NCBI RefSeq assembly: GCF_014202225.1
Contig: NZ_JACHGE010000001.1
Coordinates: 849,320 to 913,319 of the forward strand
DNA length: 64,000 bases
Reading direction: 5' to 3'
Origin: Algibacter amylolyticus
GTDB lineage: Bacteria; Bacteroidota; Bacteroidia; Flavobacteriales; Flavobacteriaceae
Part shown: piece after piece, positions 1-9,442 of the stretch
Numbering within the stretch: the stretch's first letter is position 1
Layout of the letters: each line of letters starts with the position of its first letter
The notes under the pieces: generated by a model
Seen by the model: only the letters and a program-made list of their open reading frames with translations
What the model was told of the DNA's origin: nothing
Databases searched by the model: none
Made by a program: the position numbers and the translations under genes

Positions 1-1
1 A

Positions 2-385
2 AAAGGGTATCTTAATGCTGCTGAAAACGTAGGAAGTCCAACTTTAAAAATATTTTTTAAACGTAGGGCTACCGAGCGCAGTGAATTTGCCAAAAACTTA
101 AGGACAGAAATCTTAAGATATGGACAAATTCCGGAAGATTCAGGAAGTTTTAAAGGCGCTATGCACAGAAATTGGATGAGTTTAAAATCGCTATTTTCTT
201 CAAATGATGAAGAAGCTATTTTGCAGGAAGCCATAAGAGGCGAGAAAGCAAGTCTTGAGGAATACGATGAGATTTTAAAAGATAAAACCTTACCGCCAAC
301 CATCGATTCGATGTTATTTAAACAACGAAACGAAATTCAAGCAGCAATAAATTTAGAAAAAGTTCACGAGGAGTTAGTATCATAA
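2..385 (+). CDS. PA2169/DUF2383 family four-helix-bundle protein (5' end outside window)
   Basis: The reading frame is already open at base 2 and runs to TAA at 383-385, so the gene starts upstream of the window and only its last 127 residues are visible. The segment is helical, charged and free of membrane segments, and resembles the C-terminal part of PA2169 family (DUF2383, ferritin-like four-helix bundle) proteins. An internal ATG at 161 is possible but would discard conserved helical sequence in the same frame, so I treat it as internal. A hairpin terminator follows directly. The family's function is not well defined (often linked to stress); the assignment comes from general resemblance. 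Confidence 0.7.
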   Translation, partial: KGYLNAAENVGSPTLKIFFKRRATERSEFAKNLRTEILRYGQIPEDSGSFKGAMHRNWMSLKSLFSSNDEEAILQEAIRGEKASLEEYDEILKDKTLPPTIDSMLFKQRNEIQAAINLEKVHEELVS

Positions 386-411
386 AATGATAGTTAGTTT
401 GGTTAGTAAAG

Positions 412-442
412 AGTGGAATCCATTGGGTTCCGCTTTTTTTTG
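412..442 (+). terminator. Intrinsic terminator after the DUF2383 gene
   Basis: A GTGGAA/TTCCGC stem (one G-T pair) with a 9-nt loop is followed directly by a run of eight T. It separates the DUF2383 gene from dnaE. Confidence 0.75.
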
Positions 443-552
443 TTTACAACTCTTTAAAAATTCACTTTATGGTAGTGTAAATTCTATGTATTTTTATACA
501 CTTCGTTTTTTGCTCTAAACGAATACACACATCAATAAATAAACATGTTTTT

Positions 553-3500
553 ATGTATTTAATTTTCGATACCGAAACTACCGGATTACCAAAACGTTGG
601 GATGCACCAATTACAGACACAGATAATTGGCCAAGATGTATTCAAATTGCATGGCAACTGCACGATGGTATGGGTAACTGTATTGAAAGTCAGGATTATT
701 TGGTTAAACCAGAAGGCTTCAATATCCCTTATGATGCAGAAAAAATTCATGGTATTTCTACGGAGTTAGCACAAGAGCAAGGTGTCCCTTTAGCCGAGGT
801 TTTAGAGAAATTTAATATCGCTTTAGCAAAAACAAAGTTTGTAGTAGGGCAAAACGTAAAGTTCGATTTAAATATTATGGGTGCCGAATTTGTTCGTGGT
901 GCCGTTGATAATCCTTTACAAGAATTACCGGTTTTAGATACCTGTACCGAACATACAGCAAATTTATGTGAGATTCCTGGTGGGCGTTACGGAAAATTTA
1001 AACTCCCAACCTTAACAGAGTTACACGAGTTTTTATTTCAAGTACCTTTTTCTGAAGCGCACAACGCGACTGCCGATGTGGAAGCTACAACGCGTTGTTT
1101 TTTAGAGTTAATTCGTTTGGGCGAATACACCAAAGAGCAGCTAGAGGTGGAACCTGAATATTTTGAGGATTTCAAAAAGGAAAACCCCGATACTATTCAG
1201 CTTATTGGTTTAAAGCACATCAATCTTAAAAAGGAAAGTGCTAAGATTAATGCACGTTTAAAAAAGGCGCAAGAGGTTGATATTTCCTCGGAGGAAATTA
1301 ATAAAAATGTTTCCGATTTAGCCGGTGTTGATTTTGTACACTTGCACAATCATTCGCAATTTTCGGTATTACAATCTACTATGGGTGTTGCCGATATTGT
1401 TGCGGCGGCGGCCAAATACAACATGCCGTCTGTAGCATTAACCGATCATGCTAACATGATGGGGGCTTTTCACTTTATAAATGCTGTAAATAAACACAAT
1501 AAAGCGGCCGAAGCTAAAATTGCTGAAGCAGAAGAAAATGGCGAATCTACCGATGTAAAAACTATAAAACCAATTATTGGTTGCGAGTTTTTTGTTTGCG
1601 AAAATCACTTAGATAAATCTAGAAAAGATAACGGCTATCAAATTGTATTGTTAGCTAAAAATAAAAATGGGTACCATAACCTAGCTAAATTATCGTCGCA
1701 TGCCTTTGTTAACGGGTTTTACTATTTACCAAGAATTGATAAAAAGTTAATACAGGAGTATAAAGAAGATATTATTGTACTAACGGGAAACCTTTATGGT
1801 GAGGTGCCTAGTAAGGTTTTAAATGTTGGTGAAAACCAAGCGGAAGAGGCGCTTATTTGGTGGAAAGAGGAATTTGGCGATGATTTATACGTGGAGCTTA
1901 TGCGCCATAATCAAGATGATGAAGATCGTGTAAATCCAACCTTAATAAAACTTGCTAAAAAACATGATGTTAAACTTATAGCGTCCAATAATACCTATTA
2001 CCAAAATCAAGAAGATGCTAATGCGCATGATATTTTATTGTGTGTAAAAGATGGTGAAAAACAGGCTACTCCAATTGGACGCGGACGTGGTTACCGCTAT
2101 GGTTTGCCAAATCAGGAGTATTATTTTAAATCGCCAGATGCCATGAAGGAATTGTTTAAGGATATTCCTGAAGCGATTAGTAATGTGCAAGAAGTAGTCG
2201 ATAAAATTGAAGGCTACCAACTTGCTCGTGATGTATTATTGCCAGCCTTTGATATTCCTGAAGAATTTAGGCATGAAGAAGATGCTGTTGATGGTGGAAA
2301 ACGCGGGGAGAATGCTTTTTTAAGACATTTGGTTTATCAAGGTGCCAAAAAACGATACGGCGAAGAACTATCAGAAGAAGTTGTTGAGCGTTTAGATTTT
2401 GAGTTAAGCGTTATTGAAAACACTGGATATCCGGGTTATTTTTTAATTGTTGAAGATTTTATTCGCGAAGCCAGAAAAATGGATGTTTCGGTGGGGCCTG
2501 GGCGTGGTTCGGCGGCAGGATCGGTGGCCGCTTATTGTTTATGGATTACAAATATAGATCCTTTAAAGTACGATTTACTTTTTGAGCGTTTCTTGAATCC
2601 GGATCGTGTAAGTATGCCCGATATTGATATTGATTTTGATGATGAAGGTCGAAGTCGTGTTATGGATTACGTTATTGATAAATACGGTAGTAGTCAGGTA
2701 GCACAAATTATTACCTATGGTACCATGGCTGCAAAATCGTCTATTCGTGATACCGCACGTGTGTTGGATTTACCTTTGTTTGATGCCGATAGGATTGCAA
2801 AATTAATCCCGAATATGTCTAAACTAGGGAAGATTTTTGGTCTTTCTGAAAAGGAACTTGGGAAAAAATTTAGAGCCGAAGATTTAGAAAAAATCAACGA
2901 ACTTTTAAATATTGCCGACGGTAGCGATTTACAAGCTGAAACTTTAAACCTTGCAAGAACACTAGAAGGCTCGGTAAGAAATACGGGAATTCATGCCTGT
3001 GGTGTTATTATTACACCCGATGATATTACCAAATTCGTACCGGTTTCTTTAGCAAAAGATTCCGATTTGTATGTTACCCAGTTTGATAACTCGGTGGTGG
3101 AAGATGCGGGATTACTTAAAATGGATTTCTTGGGGTTAAAAACGCTAACCTTAATTAAAGATACCGTTAAAATTGTAAAAGCGAAACACGATATTTTACT
3201 CGATCCGGAAACCTTTCCGTTGGACGATGAAAAAACGTATGAGCTGTTCCAAAGAGGGGAAACCGTTGGTGTGTTCCAGTATGAATCTCCTGGGATGCAG
3301 AAACACCTTCGCGATTTAAAGCCTACCGTTTTTGAAGATTTAATTGCCATGAATGCCTTGTATAGACCAGGGCCAATGGAGTATATTCCAAGTTTTGTTA
3401 GAAGAAAACATGGAGATGAGGATATAGAATACGATTTACCAGCCATGGAGGAGTACCTAAAGGAGACTTATGGTATTACGGTATATCAAGAGCAGGTAAT

Positions 3501-4941
3501 GTTACTGTCGCAAAGTTTAGCAGATTTTACAAAAGGTGAAGCCGATGTACTCCGTAAGGCGATGGGTAAAAAGCAAATTGCGGTTCTTGATAAAATGAAA
3601 CCTAAATTTATCGAGCAGGCTAGTGCCAAAGGGCACGATGCTAAAATTCTGGAGAAAGTTTGGAAAGATTGGGAAGCCTTTGCTAGTTACGCCTTTAACA
3701 AATCGCACTCCACATGTTATGCGTGGATTGCTTACCAAACGGCTTATTTAAAAGCGCATTATCCTGCCGAATATATGGCGGCGGTATTATCGAATAACAT
3801 GAACGATATTAAGCAGGTTACATTTTTTATGGAAGAGTGTAAGCGTATGAAACTTGATGTTTTGGGGCCAGATGTAAACGAATCGTTTTACAAGTTTTCG
3901 GTAAATAAAGATTATGCTGTTCGTTTTGGTATGGGCGCCATAAAAGGTGTTGGACATGGTGCGGTAATGACGATTGTTGAAAACAGAGAAGAAGACGGTC
4001 CTTATAAATCAATATTTGATTTTGCGAAACGAATAGATTTAAGAGCAGCCAATAAAAGAGCTTTTGAAAACCTTGCTTTGGCAGGTGGTTTTGATGGTTT
4101 AAGTGATGTGCATCGAGCGCAGTATTTTCATGATGATGGCGATGGTATTACTTTTTTAGAAAAGGCTATAAAATTTGCTCAAAAGTATAAAGAGAACGAA
4201 AATTCGGCACAGATAGATATGTTTGGTGAGCAAAGTAATGTGCAATTTGCAGAACCCGAAGTGCCACCTTGCGAGGAATGGGGAACCATGGAGAAACTTA
4301 GTAAAGAGCGCGAGGTTGTTGGGGTTTATATTTCTGGACATCCGTTGGACGATTTTAAAACCGAAATGAAAACCTTTTGTAATGGTACCGTAGGAATGTT
4401 TAATACTTTGGAGCCTTATGTAAATAGAGAGTTGGTTTTTGGTGGTGTTGTTACCGATGTGCAACATCGTGTAAGCAAGCAGGGAAAAGGATGGGCTATG
4501 TTTACTATTGAAGATTATACCGATAGTTTTGAGTTTAGAATTTTTGGCGAGGAGTATTTAAAATTTAGACACTTTTTGTTACAAAATAGTTTTGTGTTTG
4601 TAAAAGCTTTTATTCGCGAAGGTTGGGTAAATAAGGATACGGGCAAGAGAAGTGATCCTAGATTGCAGTTTAATAGTTTCCAGTTGCTGCATGACGTGAT
4701 GGAGAATTATGCCAAAAAGTTATCTATACAGCTAAATATTAAAGAGCTTGATGAGCAAAAAATAACGGCCTTAAAAGAATTAATAAACATGCACCCCGGA
4801 AATCAAGCTTTAAACTTTTTGGTGTATGATATGAGAGAAAAAATAAAGCTAAATATGTCTAGCAGACGACAAAAAGTGAAAGTTTGTCAGGAGTTGATAA
4901 GTGAATTAGAGGCTCAAGATGTGAAGTTTAAGTTGAATTAA
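553..4941 (+). CDS. dnaE: DNA polymerase III subunit alpha with fused N-terminal 3'-5' exonuclease
   Basis: Replicative polymerase catalytic subunit, 1462 aa. The first about 190 residues are a DnaQ-type DEDD exonuclease: motif FDTETTG starts near residue 5 and HNATADVEAT near 170. Then comes a PHP domain (HLHNHS near 263), the C-family polymerase core with GPGRGSAAGS near 648 and the catalytic PDIDIDFD at about 689-696, and a C-terminal OB fold (VFGGVVTDVQHRV near 1295). E. coli DnaE is about 1160 aa and has its proofreading exonuclease as a separate protein; the N-terminal fusion is familiar in Bacteroidota. The ATG at 553 places the exonuclease motif at the extreme N terminus. No obvious operon partner. 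Confidence 0.97.
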   Translation: MYLIFDTETTGLPKRWDAPITDTDNWPRCIQIAWQLHDGMGNCIESQDYLVKPEGFNIPYDAEKIHGISTELAQEQGVPLAEVLEKFNIALAKTKFVVGQNVKFDLNIMGAEFVRGAVDNPLQELPVLDTCTEHTANLCEIPGGRYGKFKLPTLTELHEFLFQVPFSEAHNATADVEATTRCFLELIRLGEYTKEQLEVEPEYFEDFKKENPDTIQLIGLKHINLKKESAKINARLKKAQEVDISSEEINKNVSDLAGVDFVHLHNHSQFSVLQSTMGVADIVAAAAKYNMPSVALTDHANMMGAFHFINAVNKHNKAAEAKIAEAEENGESTDVKTIKPIIGCEFFVCENHLDKSRKDNGYQIVLLAKNKNGYHNLAKLSSHAFVNGFYYLPRIDKKLIQEYKEDIIVLTGNLYGEVPSKVLNVGENQAEEALIWWKEEFGDDLYVELMRHNQDDEDRVNPTLIKLAKKHDVKLIASNNTYYQNQEDANAHDILLCVKDGEKQATPIGRGRGYRYGLPNQEYYFKSPDAMKELFKDIPEAISNVQEVVDKIEGYQLARDVLLPAFDIPEEFRHEEDAVDGGKRGENAFLRHLVYQGAKKRYGEELSEEVVERLDFELSVIENTGYPGYFLIVEDFIREARKMDVSVGPGRGSAAGSVAAYCLWITNIDPLKYDLLFERFLNPDRVSMPDIDIDFDDEGRSRVMDYVIDKYGSSQVAQIITYGTMAAKSSIRDTARVLDLPLFDADRIAKLIPNMSKLGKIFGLSEKELGKKFRAEDLEKINELLNIADGSDLQAETLNLARTLEGSVRNTGIHACGVIITPDDITKFVPVSLAKDSDLYVTQFDNSVVEDAGLLKMDFLGLKTLTLIKDTVKIVKAKHDILLDPETFPLDDEKTYELFQRGETVGVFQYESPGMQKHLRDLKPTVFEDLIAMNALYRPGPMEYIPSFVRRKHGDEDIEYDLPAMEEYLKETYGITVYQEQVMLLSQSLADFTKGEADVLRKAMGKKQIAVLDKMKPKFIEQASAKGHDAKILEKVWKDWEAFASYAFNKSHSTCYAWIAYQTAYLKAHYPAEYMAAVLSNNMNDIKQVTFFMEECKRMKLDVLGPDVNESFYKFSVNKDYAVRFGMGAIKGVGHGAVMTIVENREEDGPYKSIFDFAKRIDLRAANKRAFENLALAGGFDGLSDVHRAQYFHDDGDGITFLEKAIKFAQKYKENENSAQIDMFGEQSNVQFAEPEVPPCEEWGTMEKLSKEREVVGVYISGHPLDDFKTEMKTFCNGTVGMFNTLEPYVNRELVFGGVVTDVQHRVSKQGKGWAMFTIEDYTDSFEFRIFGEEYLKFRHFLLQNSFVFVKAFIREGWVNKDTGKRSDPRLQFNSFQLLHDVMENYAKKLSIQLNIKELDEQKITALKELINMHPGNQALNFLVYDMREKIKLNMSSRRQKVKVCQELISELEAQDVKFKLN

Positions 4942-5011
4942 CGGGTTTTATTAATGCTTTAAATAATCTATTTTTTTTGATATTAAGTTAAAATTGTAAT
5001 TTGAATTTTTG

Positions 5012-5099
5012 CACGCGCGCAAGGGATTGAACGGCATGTTTGAGCGCCCGACGTAGGAGGTGCGAGTAGTGAAAGCCCGACCCTTGGGATGCGCCCAAT
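5012..5099 (+). repeat. Dispersed GCGTTA/TAACGC-type repeat, copy A (A/B subtype, degenerate)
   Basis: About 88 bp between dnaE and trxA. It shares with copy B (22518-22609) the segments AGGGATTGAA, GGAGG-TGCGAG and GAAAGCCCGACCCTTG, and ends in GCGCCCAA where other copies end in AACGCCCAA. The outer GCGTTA/TAACGC pair has decayed here. Unusually GC-rich for this genome. Confidence 0.8.
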
Positions 5100-5149
5100 A
5101 AAATTAAATAAAGCTAGCCAATAGCGTTATAGGTAAAACAAATTGTAGG

Positions 5150-5184
5150 TTTGTAAGCTTTCGTTTATTTTTTGACTAAATTTG
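5150..5184 (+). promoter_or_regulatory. Probable trxA promoter
   Basis: A TTTG at 5150-5153 and TAAATTTG at 5177-5184 match the Bacteroidota sigma-A pattern (TTTG, spacer, TAnnTTTG). The spacer is 23 bp, at the long end of the range. It lies 43 bp upstream of the trxA start. Confidence 0.5.
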
Positions 5185-5226
5185 TGTTAGTAAAACGAAT
5201 TAAAAACATATTAAAATATAAATATT

Positions 5227-5544
5227 ATGGCATTAGAAATAACAGATGCGACATTTGAAGAAGAAGTATTAAAGAGTGACAAGCCAGTTTTGGTTGATTT
5301 TTGGGCTGCATGGTGTGGACCTTGTAGAATGGTTGGACCTATTATTGAGCAAATTAGCGAAGAATATGAAGGTAAAGCTGTTGTTGGTAAGGTAGATGTT
5401 GATGCTAACCAAGAGTTTGCTGCTAAATATGGTGTGCGTAACATACCTACAGTTTTAGTGTTTCAAAACGGTGAGGTTGTTGGTCGTCAAGTTGGTGTTG
5501 CTCCTAAAAAAGCATATACAGATGCCATTGAAGGTCTTTTGTAG
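5227..5544 (+). CDS. trxA: Thioredoxin
   Basis: Cytoplasmic dithiol-disulfide oxidoreductase, 105 aa, the standard length for TrxA. The redox site WCGPC has cysteines at 30 and 33, and the conserved cis-proline is in RNIPT at 74. No signal peptide, so it is cytoplasmic, where it would reduce enzymes such as ribonucleotide reductase and peroxiredoxins. It has its own promoter and a strong terminator, so it is probably monocistronic. Confidence 0.96.
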   Translation: MALEITDATFEEEVLKSDKPVLVDFWAAWCGPCRMVGPIIEQISEEYEGKAVVGKVDVDANQEFAAKYGVRNIPTVLVFQNGEVVGRQVGVAPKKAYTDAIEGLL

Positions 5545-5565
5545 TAGATAAATAAAAAGAAACTT

Positions 5566-5598
5566 AAAAAGGTTTGCCATATTGGTGAACCTTTTTTT
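5566..5598 (+). terminator. Intrinsic terminator after trxA
   Basis: Stem AAAAAGGTT-(two wobble pairs)-CCA pairs with TGG..AACCTTTTT around a short TAT loop and ends in a T run. It isolates trxA from the ClpP-like gene. Confidence 0.8.
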
Positions 5599-5626
5599 TA
5601 TTTTAGATGCAAATTAAAAAAGAATT

Positions 5627-6169
5627 ATGAGTAAAACTATAAAAGTACAAGATGCTATTGATAGCAAATTGATTGAGGAACGCAAAGTGTTTTTGTGGGG
5701 TCAGGTGGACGATAAATCTGCTAAACATGTAATTGATAGGTTGCTTTATTTGGATGCCTTAGAGACTAAGGATATCCAGTTGTACATTAATAGCCCAGGT
5801 GGTTATGTAACATCGGGTTTTGCTATGTACGATTGCATAAAATCTTTAAATAGCGATGTGTCTACAATTTGTACAGGGTTGGCAGCTTCTATGGGATCTA
5901 TTTTATTATCGGTTGGTACTAAAGGAAAACGTTTTATACAACCTCATGCGCGTGTTATGATTCATCAACCTAGTGGTGGCGCTCGTGGGCAAGCTAGTGA
6001 TATTGAAATTACGGCCCAAGAAATTATAAAAACTAAAGAATTAAGTGCTAAGATTTTAGCCGATAATTGCGGACAAGATTACGATAAGGTAATTAAAGAT
6101 TTTAATCGCGACCATTGGATGGGTGCAGAGGAATCTGTGGCTTACGGTATTGTTGATGGGATAGTATAG
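5627..6169 (+). CDS. ClpP-type serine protease (probable second ClpP paralogue)
   Basis: Peptidase subunit of the S14/ClpP family, 180 aa. The triad is Ser88 (in GLAASMGS), His113 (MIHQPSGG) and Asp162 (NRDHWM, where housekeeping ClpP has RDRFM). INSPGGYVTSG lies at 54-64. It is shorter than usual housekeeping ClpP (about 195-230 aa), lacks a propeptide, and has no clpX next to it. I infer an accessory paralogue of the complex that degrades proteins unfolded by a Clp ATPase. Family certain, paralogue status inferred. Its stop codon abuts the MITE-like element at 6169. Confidence 0.85.
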   Translation: MSKTIKVQDAIDSKLIEERKVFLWGQVDDKSAKHVIDRLLYLDALETKDIQLYINSPGGYVTSGFAMYDCIKSLNSDVSTICTGLAASMGSILLSVGTKGKRFIQPHARVMIHQPSGGARGQASDIEITAQEIIKTKELSAKILADNCGQDYDKVIKDFNRDHWMGAEESVAYGIVDGIV

Positions 6170-6380
6170 CTCCACCTAACCTCCCCACGGGGGAGGGACT
6201 TTAGCTATTGTAGCAAGAAAATTGCTGATTACACTTAAAAAAATCTGTTAATCAATCAGAATTCCTAGACGCTCTGCGATTGGGTTTCTTATAAAACTGT
6301 CATTCCCGTTAAAACGGAAATTTAAATATTACACTTTTACCACAAGAGTGTTTCTCCCTTATGGGGAGATTAAGAGGGGC
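6169..6380. repeat. MITE-like element 1 with about 31-bp imperfect inverted ends
   Basis: The left end (6169-6199) and the reverse complement of the right end (6350-6380) align over 31 positions with about 22 identities, sharing the cores CTCCCC and GGGAG. The interior (about 150 bp) codes for nothing. The element fills the whole gap from the ClpP stop codon to 2 bp before the DUF58 ATG, so it must supply the DUF58 leader. A related element lies at 26684-26884. No transposase or clear target duplication is visible. Confidence 0.7.
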
Positions 6381-6382
6381 TT

Positions 6383-7312
6383 ATGAACTTACAAAACGAA
6401 CTTAATAAAGCAGAAGGTTTTAGAAATCTTGAGTTACTTGCAAAACAGGTGGTTGAAGGTTTTATTTCTGGTATGCATAAAAGTCCGTTTCATGGGTTTT
6501 CGGCGGAGTTTGCAGAGCATAAAATTTATAATCAAGGTGAAAGTACGCGCCATATAGACTGGAAGTTATTTGCTAAAACAGATAAGTTGTATACTAAGCG
6601 TTATGATGATGAAACTAATTTGCGTTGTCATATTATTTTAGATAATAGTAGCTCGATGCATTACCCTAAGCTGGATACGTTTTCCATAAATAGTTTAAAT
6701 AAGATTAGTTTTTCGGCGTTGGCAGCGGCCTCTTTAATGCAAATTTTAAAAAGGCAACGCGATGCTGTCGGTTTAAGTATTTATAGTGATAAATATGACT
6801 ATTATGCGCCAGAAAAGGGCAGTGAACGCCACCACCAAATGCTATTAAGCCATTTAAGTGATGCGGTAGTGTCTAAACCGTTAAATAAACAAACCGAAAC
6901 GTATAAGTATTTGCATGAAATTGCAGAAAAGATTCATAGACGTTCTATGGTTTTTTTATTTACCGATATGTTTCAAACCACGGAAGATGACGCGCGATTA
7001 TTCGAAGCTTTAAGGCACTTAAAGTATAATAAGCATGAAGTAGTGCTTTTTCATGTGTTTGATAAGCAAAACGAGCTTAATTTCGATTTTGATAATAAAC
7101 CTAAGCGTTTTATAGATGTTGAAACCGGAGCGTATATAAATTTGTATGCCGATTCTATAAAAGAAAGTTATACTAAAACGGTAAGTGCTTATTTTGAAGC
7201 TTTAAAATTAAAATGCGCACAATACAAAATAAAGTATGTTGAGGCCGATATTAATGAAAATTTTAATAACATCCTCACAACGTACATGGTAGAGCGCCAA
7301 AAATTTCGATAA
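6383..7312 (+). CDS. DUF58 domain protein with vWA-like fold
   Basis: 309 aa, no signal peptide or membrane segment. The N-terminal part carries the family segment with HIDWKLFAKTDKLY (about 57-70). A von Willebrand A-like domain follows with a MIDAS-type DNSSSM motif at 87-92. DUF58 proteins usually lie beside a MoxR ATPase and BatA/BatD in a stress-linked chaperone-like system; no such partner is visible here, so this is an isolated copy. The ATG at 6383 follows the right end of MITE-like element 1. Confidence 0.85.
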   Translation: MNLQNELNKAEGFRNLELLAKQVVEGFISGMHKSPFHGFSAEFAEHKIYNQGESTRHIDWKLFAKTDKLYTKRYDDETNLRCHIILDNSSSMHYPKLDTFSINSLNKISFSALAAASLMQILKRQRDAVGLSIYSDKYDYYAPEKGSERHHQMLLSHLSDAVVSKPLNKQTETYKYLHEIAEKIHRRSMVFLFTDMFQTTEDDARLFEALRHLKYNKHEVVLFHVFDKQNELNFDFDNKPKRFIDVETGAYINLYADSIKESYTKTVSAYFEALKLKCAQYKIKYVEADINENFNNILTTYMVERQKFR

Positions 7313-7376
7313 CCTATATTTTTAAAAAGGATAAACTATTTTTTTTAAATTTTTTTTAAAAAAAGTTTAAAAAAGG

Positions 7377-7407
7377 TTTGGGGAATTGAAAAAGGCGGTT
7401 ATCTTTG
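7377..7407 (+). promoter_or_regulatory. Promoter of tRNA-Asp
   Basis: TTTG ending at 7380, 19-bp spacer, then TATCTTTG (7400-7407), a full match to the Bacteroidota TAnnTTTG -7 box. The tRNA begins 18 bp downstream. Confidence 0.75.
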
Positions 7408-7425
7408 CACTCGCAATAATGCAAC

Positions 7426-7499
7426 GGTCTGGTAGTTCAGTTGGTTAGAATGTCGCCCTGTCACGGCGAAGGTCGCGGGTTCGAGTCCCGTCCAGACCG
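7426..7499 (+). tRNA. tRNA-Asp (anticodon GTC)
   Basis: 74-nt cloverleaf: acceptor GGTCTGG (7426-7432) pairs with CCAGACC (7492-7498), discriminator G at 7499. The anticodon GTC is at 7460-7462 in the loop CTGTCAC. The T arm contains GGTTCGAGTCC. CCA is not fully encoded. It reads aspartate codons GAC/GAT. Confidence 0.97.
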
Positions 7500-7515
7500 C
7501 AAAAATTGCAAAAAG

Positions 7516-7543
7516 AAAGCTCTGAGAAATTAGGGCTTTTTTT
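7516..7543 (+). terminator. Terminator after tRNA-Asp
   Basis: AAAGCTCT (7516-7523) pairs with AGGGCTTT (7532-7539) through one G-T pair and is followed by T's. Confidence 0.65.
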
Positions 7544-7567
7544 GGTAATTATAACGACGTTGTGTTG

Positions 7568-7612
7568 ATCACGCCACAAGCGTGATGTAGTTATACCAAA
7601 GTAATTTGGTAT
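7568..7612. other. Two adjacent perfect hairpins without T tails
   Basis: ATCACGC-CACAA-GCGTGAT (7568-7586) and ATACCAAA-GTAA-TTTGGTAT (7593-7612) lie between the tRNA-Asp terminator and the convergent end of the hybrid kinase gene. Neither has a proper T run. They may stabilise transcript ends or be a repeat remnant. Confidence 0.4.
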
Positions 7613-7699
7613 TCCAATGGAAAGCTTTCCTTTTTTCTGTGAAGAAGATGGGGATGCTTTTTTGTTTTAGGGTGGTTTTTAAATTAAAAGATGCTTGTA

Positions 7700-9442
7700 T
7701 TAGGCTTGACAGTTTACGTAAACGGTTTTAATTAGCTCTTCCTTTTTAAAGGGTTTAGTAATAAAATCATCGAATCCATGTGCCTTAAGCTTTATAATTA
7801 ATTCTTCACTAGGCATGTTAGCCGTAAAGGCAATGATAGTTAATTCTGGATTTAGTAATTTTAATTTGCCAATGGCTTCTAAGCCGTTTAGTTCGGGCAT
7901 TTCTAAATCTAAAAGAACAATATCTAGGTTGTTATGCTTTTTTGCTTGTGCTATGGCTTCAAGACCGTTGTTAGCTAAAAAGGTGTTTGCCCTATAAGTT
8001 TTTAGTAAGGTATTTGCGTATAGTAGGGTAACTTTATTATCGTCTGCTATTAAAATATTTTTTTGCAGTAAACAGTTTTTGTCGCTTAATATTAATTCGA
8101 TGTTTTGTGCTGTGTTTTCTTCAGATATTTTATTGAAGTTTATTTGAAATGAAAAAATACTACCTTGATCTCCATTGTTTTCAATTTTGATGAAGGATTG
8201 CATTTTGCTTAAAATAGTTTTGGTTAAGGATAAGCCCAAACCTGTACCGCCGTAAATATCGGTTGTTTCACTTTTTATTTGTTGAAAGCTTTCAAATATT
8301 TTTGAATAATTTTCTTTTAAGATACCAATTCCGGTGTCTTCAACTTTAAACAAAATAGAGGCTTCTGTTTCTGTTTCGTTGGTAATATGTGCTTTTAATT
8401 TAACGGTTCCTTTCTCTGTATATTTAATTGCATTACTTAATAGGTTTTTTAATATTTGAGCAAGTCTTAATTCATCGAAAATTAAATTAATATTGGCAAT
8501 ATTATTGTCTATTTCCTTTTTAAAAGTAATCCCTTTCTTTTCAGCTAATGGCTTAAATTGATTAGATATATTATTTAAAATAAGGTTTAGGTTTTCGGGT
8601 TTTTCTAGAAGTTCGAATTTGCCAGATTCAATTTTATGAATATCTAAAACATCGTTAACCAAATTTAGCATCTGCTCGTTACAGGTATTTAAGATGGTAG
8701 CGTATTGATCGATTAATTCTTTATTAGGTTTGGCTTCGTTTTTTTGTTCGGTTATAAGCTGTGTAATACCATTAATACTCGTTATTTGAGTTCTTAATTC
8801 GTGTCCTAAACTTGTTAGTGCAACTATGCGTTTGTCTTTTTCTCTTTCGGCAATTTTTTTATCTATTAAAAACGAAGTGAAATAATTTCGACCTACATAA
8901 ACTGAAAACACCATAAACATTGCTGCAGTTACTACACTAATTATAGAGTTCATAATCATTTTGGTGTAGATACCATCTGGTCCTAAATTTTGGTATATTG
9001 GATATGTGGGTGTCATTAATATAGTAATGCCAGCCATTGTGGTTACTAGTATAAATAAAATATAATTGTGCTTTGTGAAGTTTTTATTCCGTTTTATTAA
9101 AAATGGTACCGAGAGTATAATGGCAAAATAATATAGAAAATTAAAAGACAAACGGCCTTCAAAATACAAAGCAGCAGAAATACCAAGGGCTAATCCTAAA
9201 ATTGAAATATAAGCGCCTAGTGCGTATTTTTTATATTTAAAGTAGATGACTATGGATAAAATAACGCTTATTATTATGAAGGTGTCAAAAAATATAGAGG
9301 CTGTAAGCTCCAAGTAGTAGTTAAACACCAAGTTAACTAAGGCTAAAACTATGGCTAAAATATGGATAGCAAACGTAAAAACATCTATATATTTTTCCTC
9401 TTTATTATGCGAGTTATTGGTATGTTTTAAAATTATTTTCAT
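7700..9442 (-). CDS. Hybrid sensor histidine kinase / response regulator (second of a tandem pair)
   Basis: 580 aa inner-membrane kinase. Residues about 20-190 form some six hydrophobic segments with no large periplasmic loop. Then comes HisKA with the phospho-accepting His214 (SLGHELRTQ), a HATPase domain (N337 in LLSNAIKYT, DTGIGI at 369-374, GGTGLGLSL at 398-406) and a C-terminal receiver with Asp512 (LLDLEMP) and Lys563 (TKPF). There is no DNA-binding output domain, so it probably passes phosphate on to another protein. Its ATG overlaps the stop of the upstream paralogue as ATGA (9439-9442), implying translational coupling. The signal sensed is unknown. Confidence 0.92.
   Translation of the reverse strand: MKIILKHTNNSHNKEEKYIDVFTFAIHILAIVLALVNLVFNYYLELTASIFFDTFIIISVILSIVIYFKYKKYALGAYISILGLALGISAALYFEGRLSFNFLYYFAIILSVPFLIKRNKNFTKHNYILFILVTTMAGITILMTPTYPIYQNLGPDGIYTKMIMNSIISVVTAAMFMVFSVYVGRNYFTSFLIDKKIAEREKDKRIVALTSLGHELRTQITSINGITQLITEQKNEAKPNKELIDQYATILNTCNEQMLNLVNDVLDIHKIESGKFELLEKPENLNLILNNISNQFKPLAEKKGITFKKEIDNNIANINLIFDELRLAQILKNLLSNAIKYTEKGTVKLKAHITNETETEASILFKVEDTGIGILKENYSKIFESFQQIKSETTDIYGGTGLGLSLTKTILSKMQSFIKIENNGDQGSIFSFQINFNKISEENTAQNIELILSDKNCLLQKNILIADDNKVTLLYANTLLKTYRANTFLANNGLEAIAQAKKHNNLDIVLLDLEMPELNGLEAIGKLKLLNPELTIIAFTANMPSEELIIKLKAHGFDDFITKPFKKEELIKTVYVNCQA

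Noticed and set aside
2991-3446. 151-codon open frame on the minus strand inside dnaE
   Set aside because: It is antisense to the conserved polymerase core, has no recognisable domain and exists because the opposite frame is strongly coding. The same applies to the other minus-strand frames inside dnaE.
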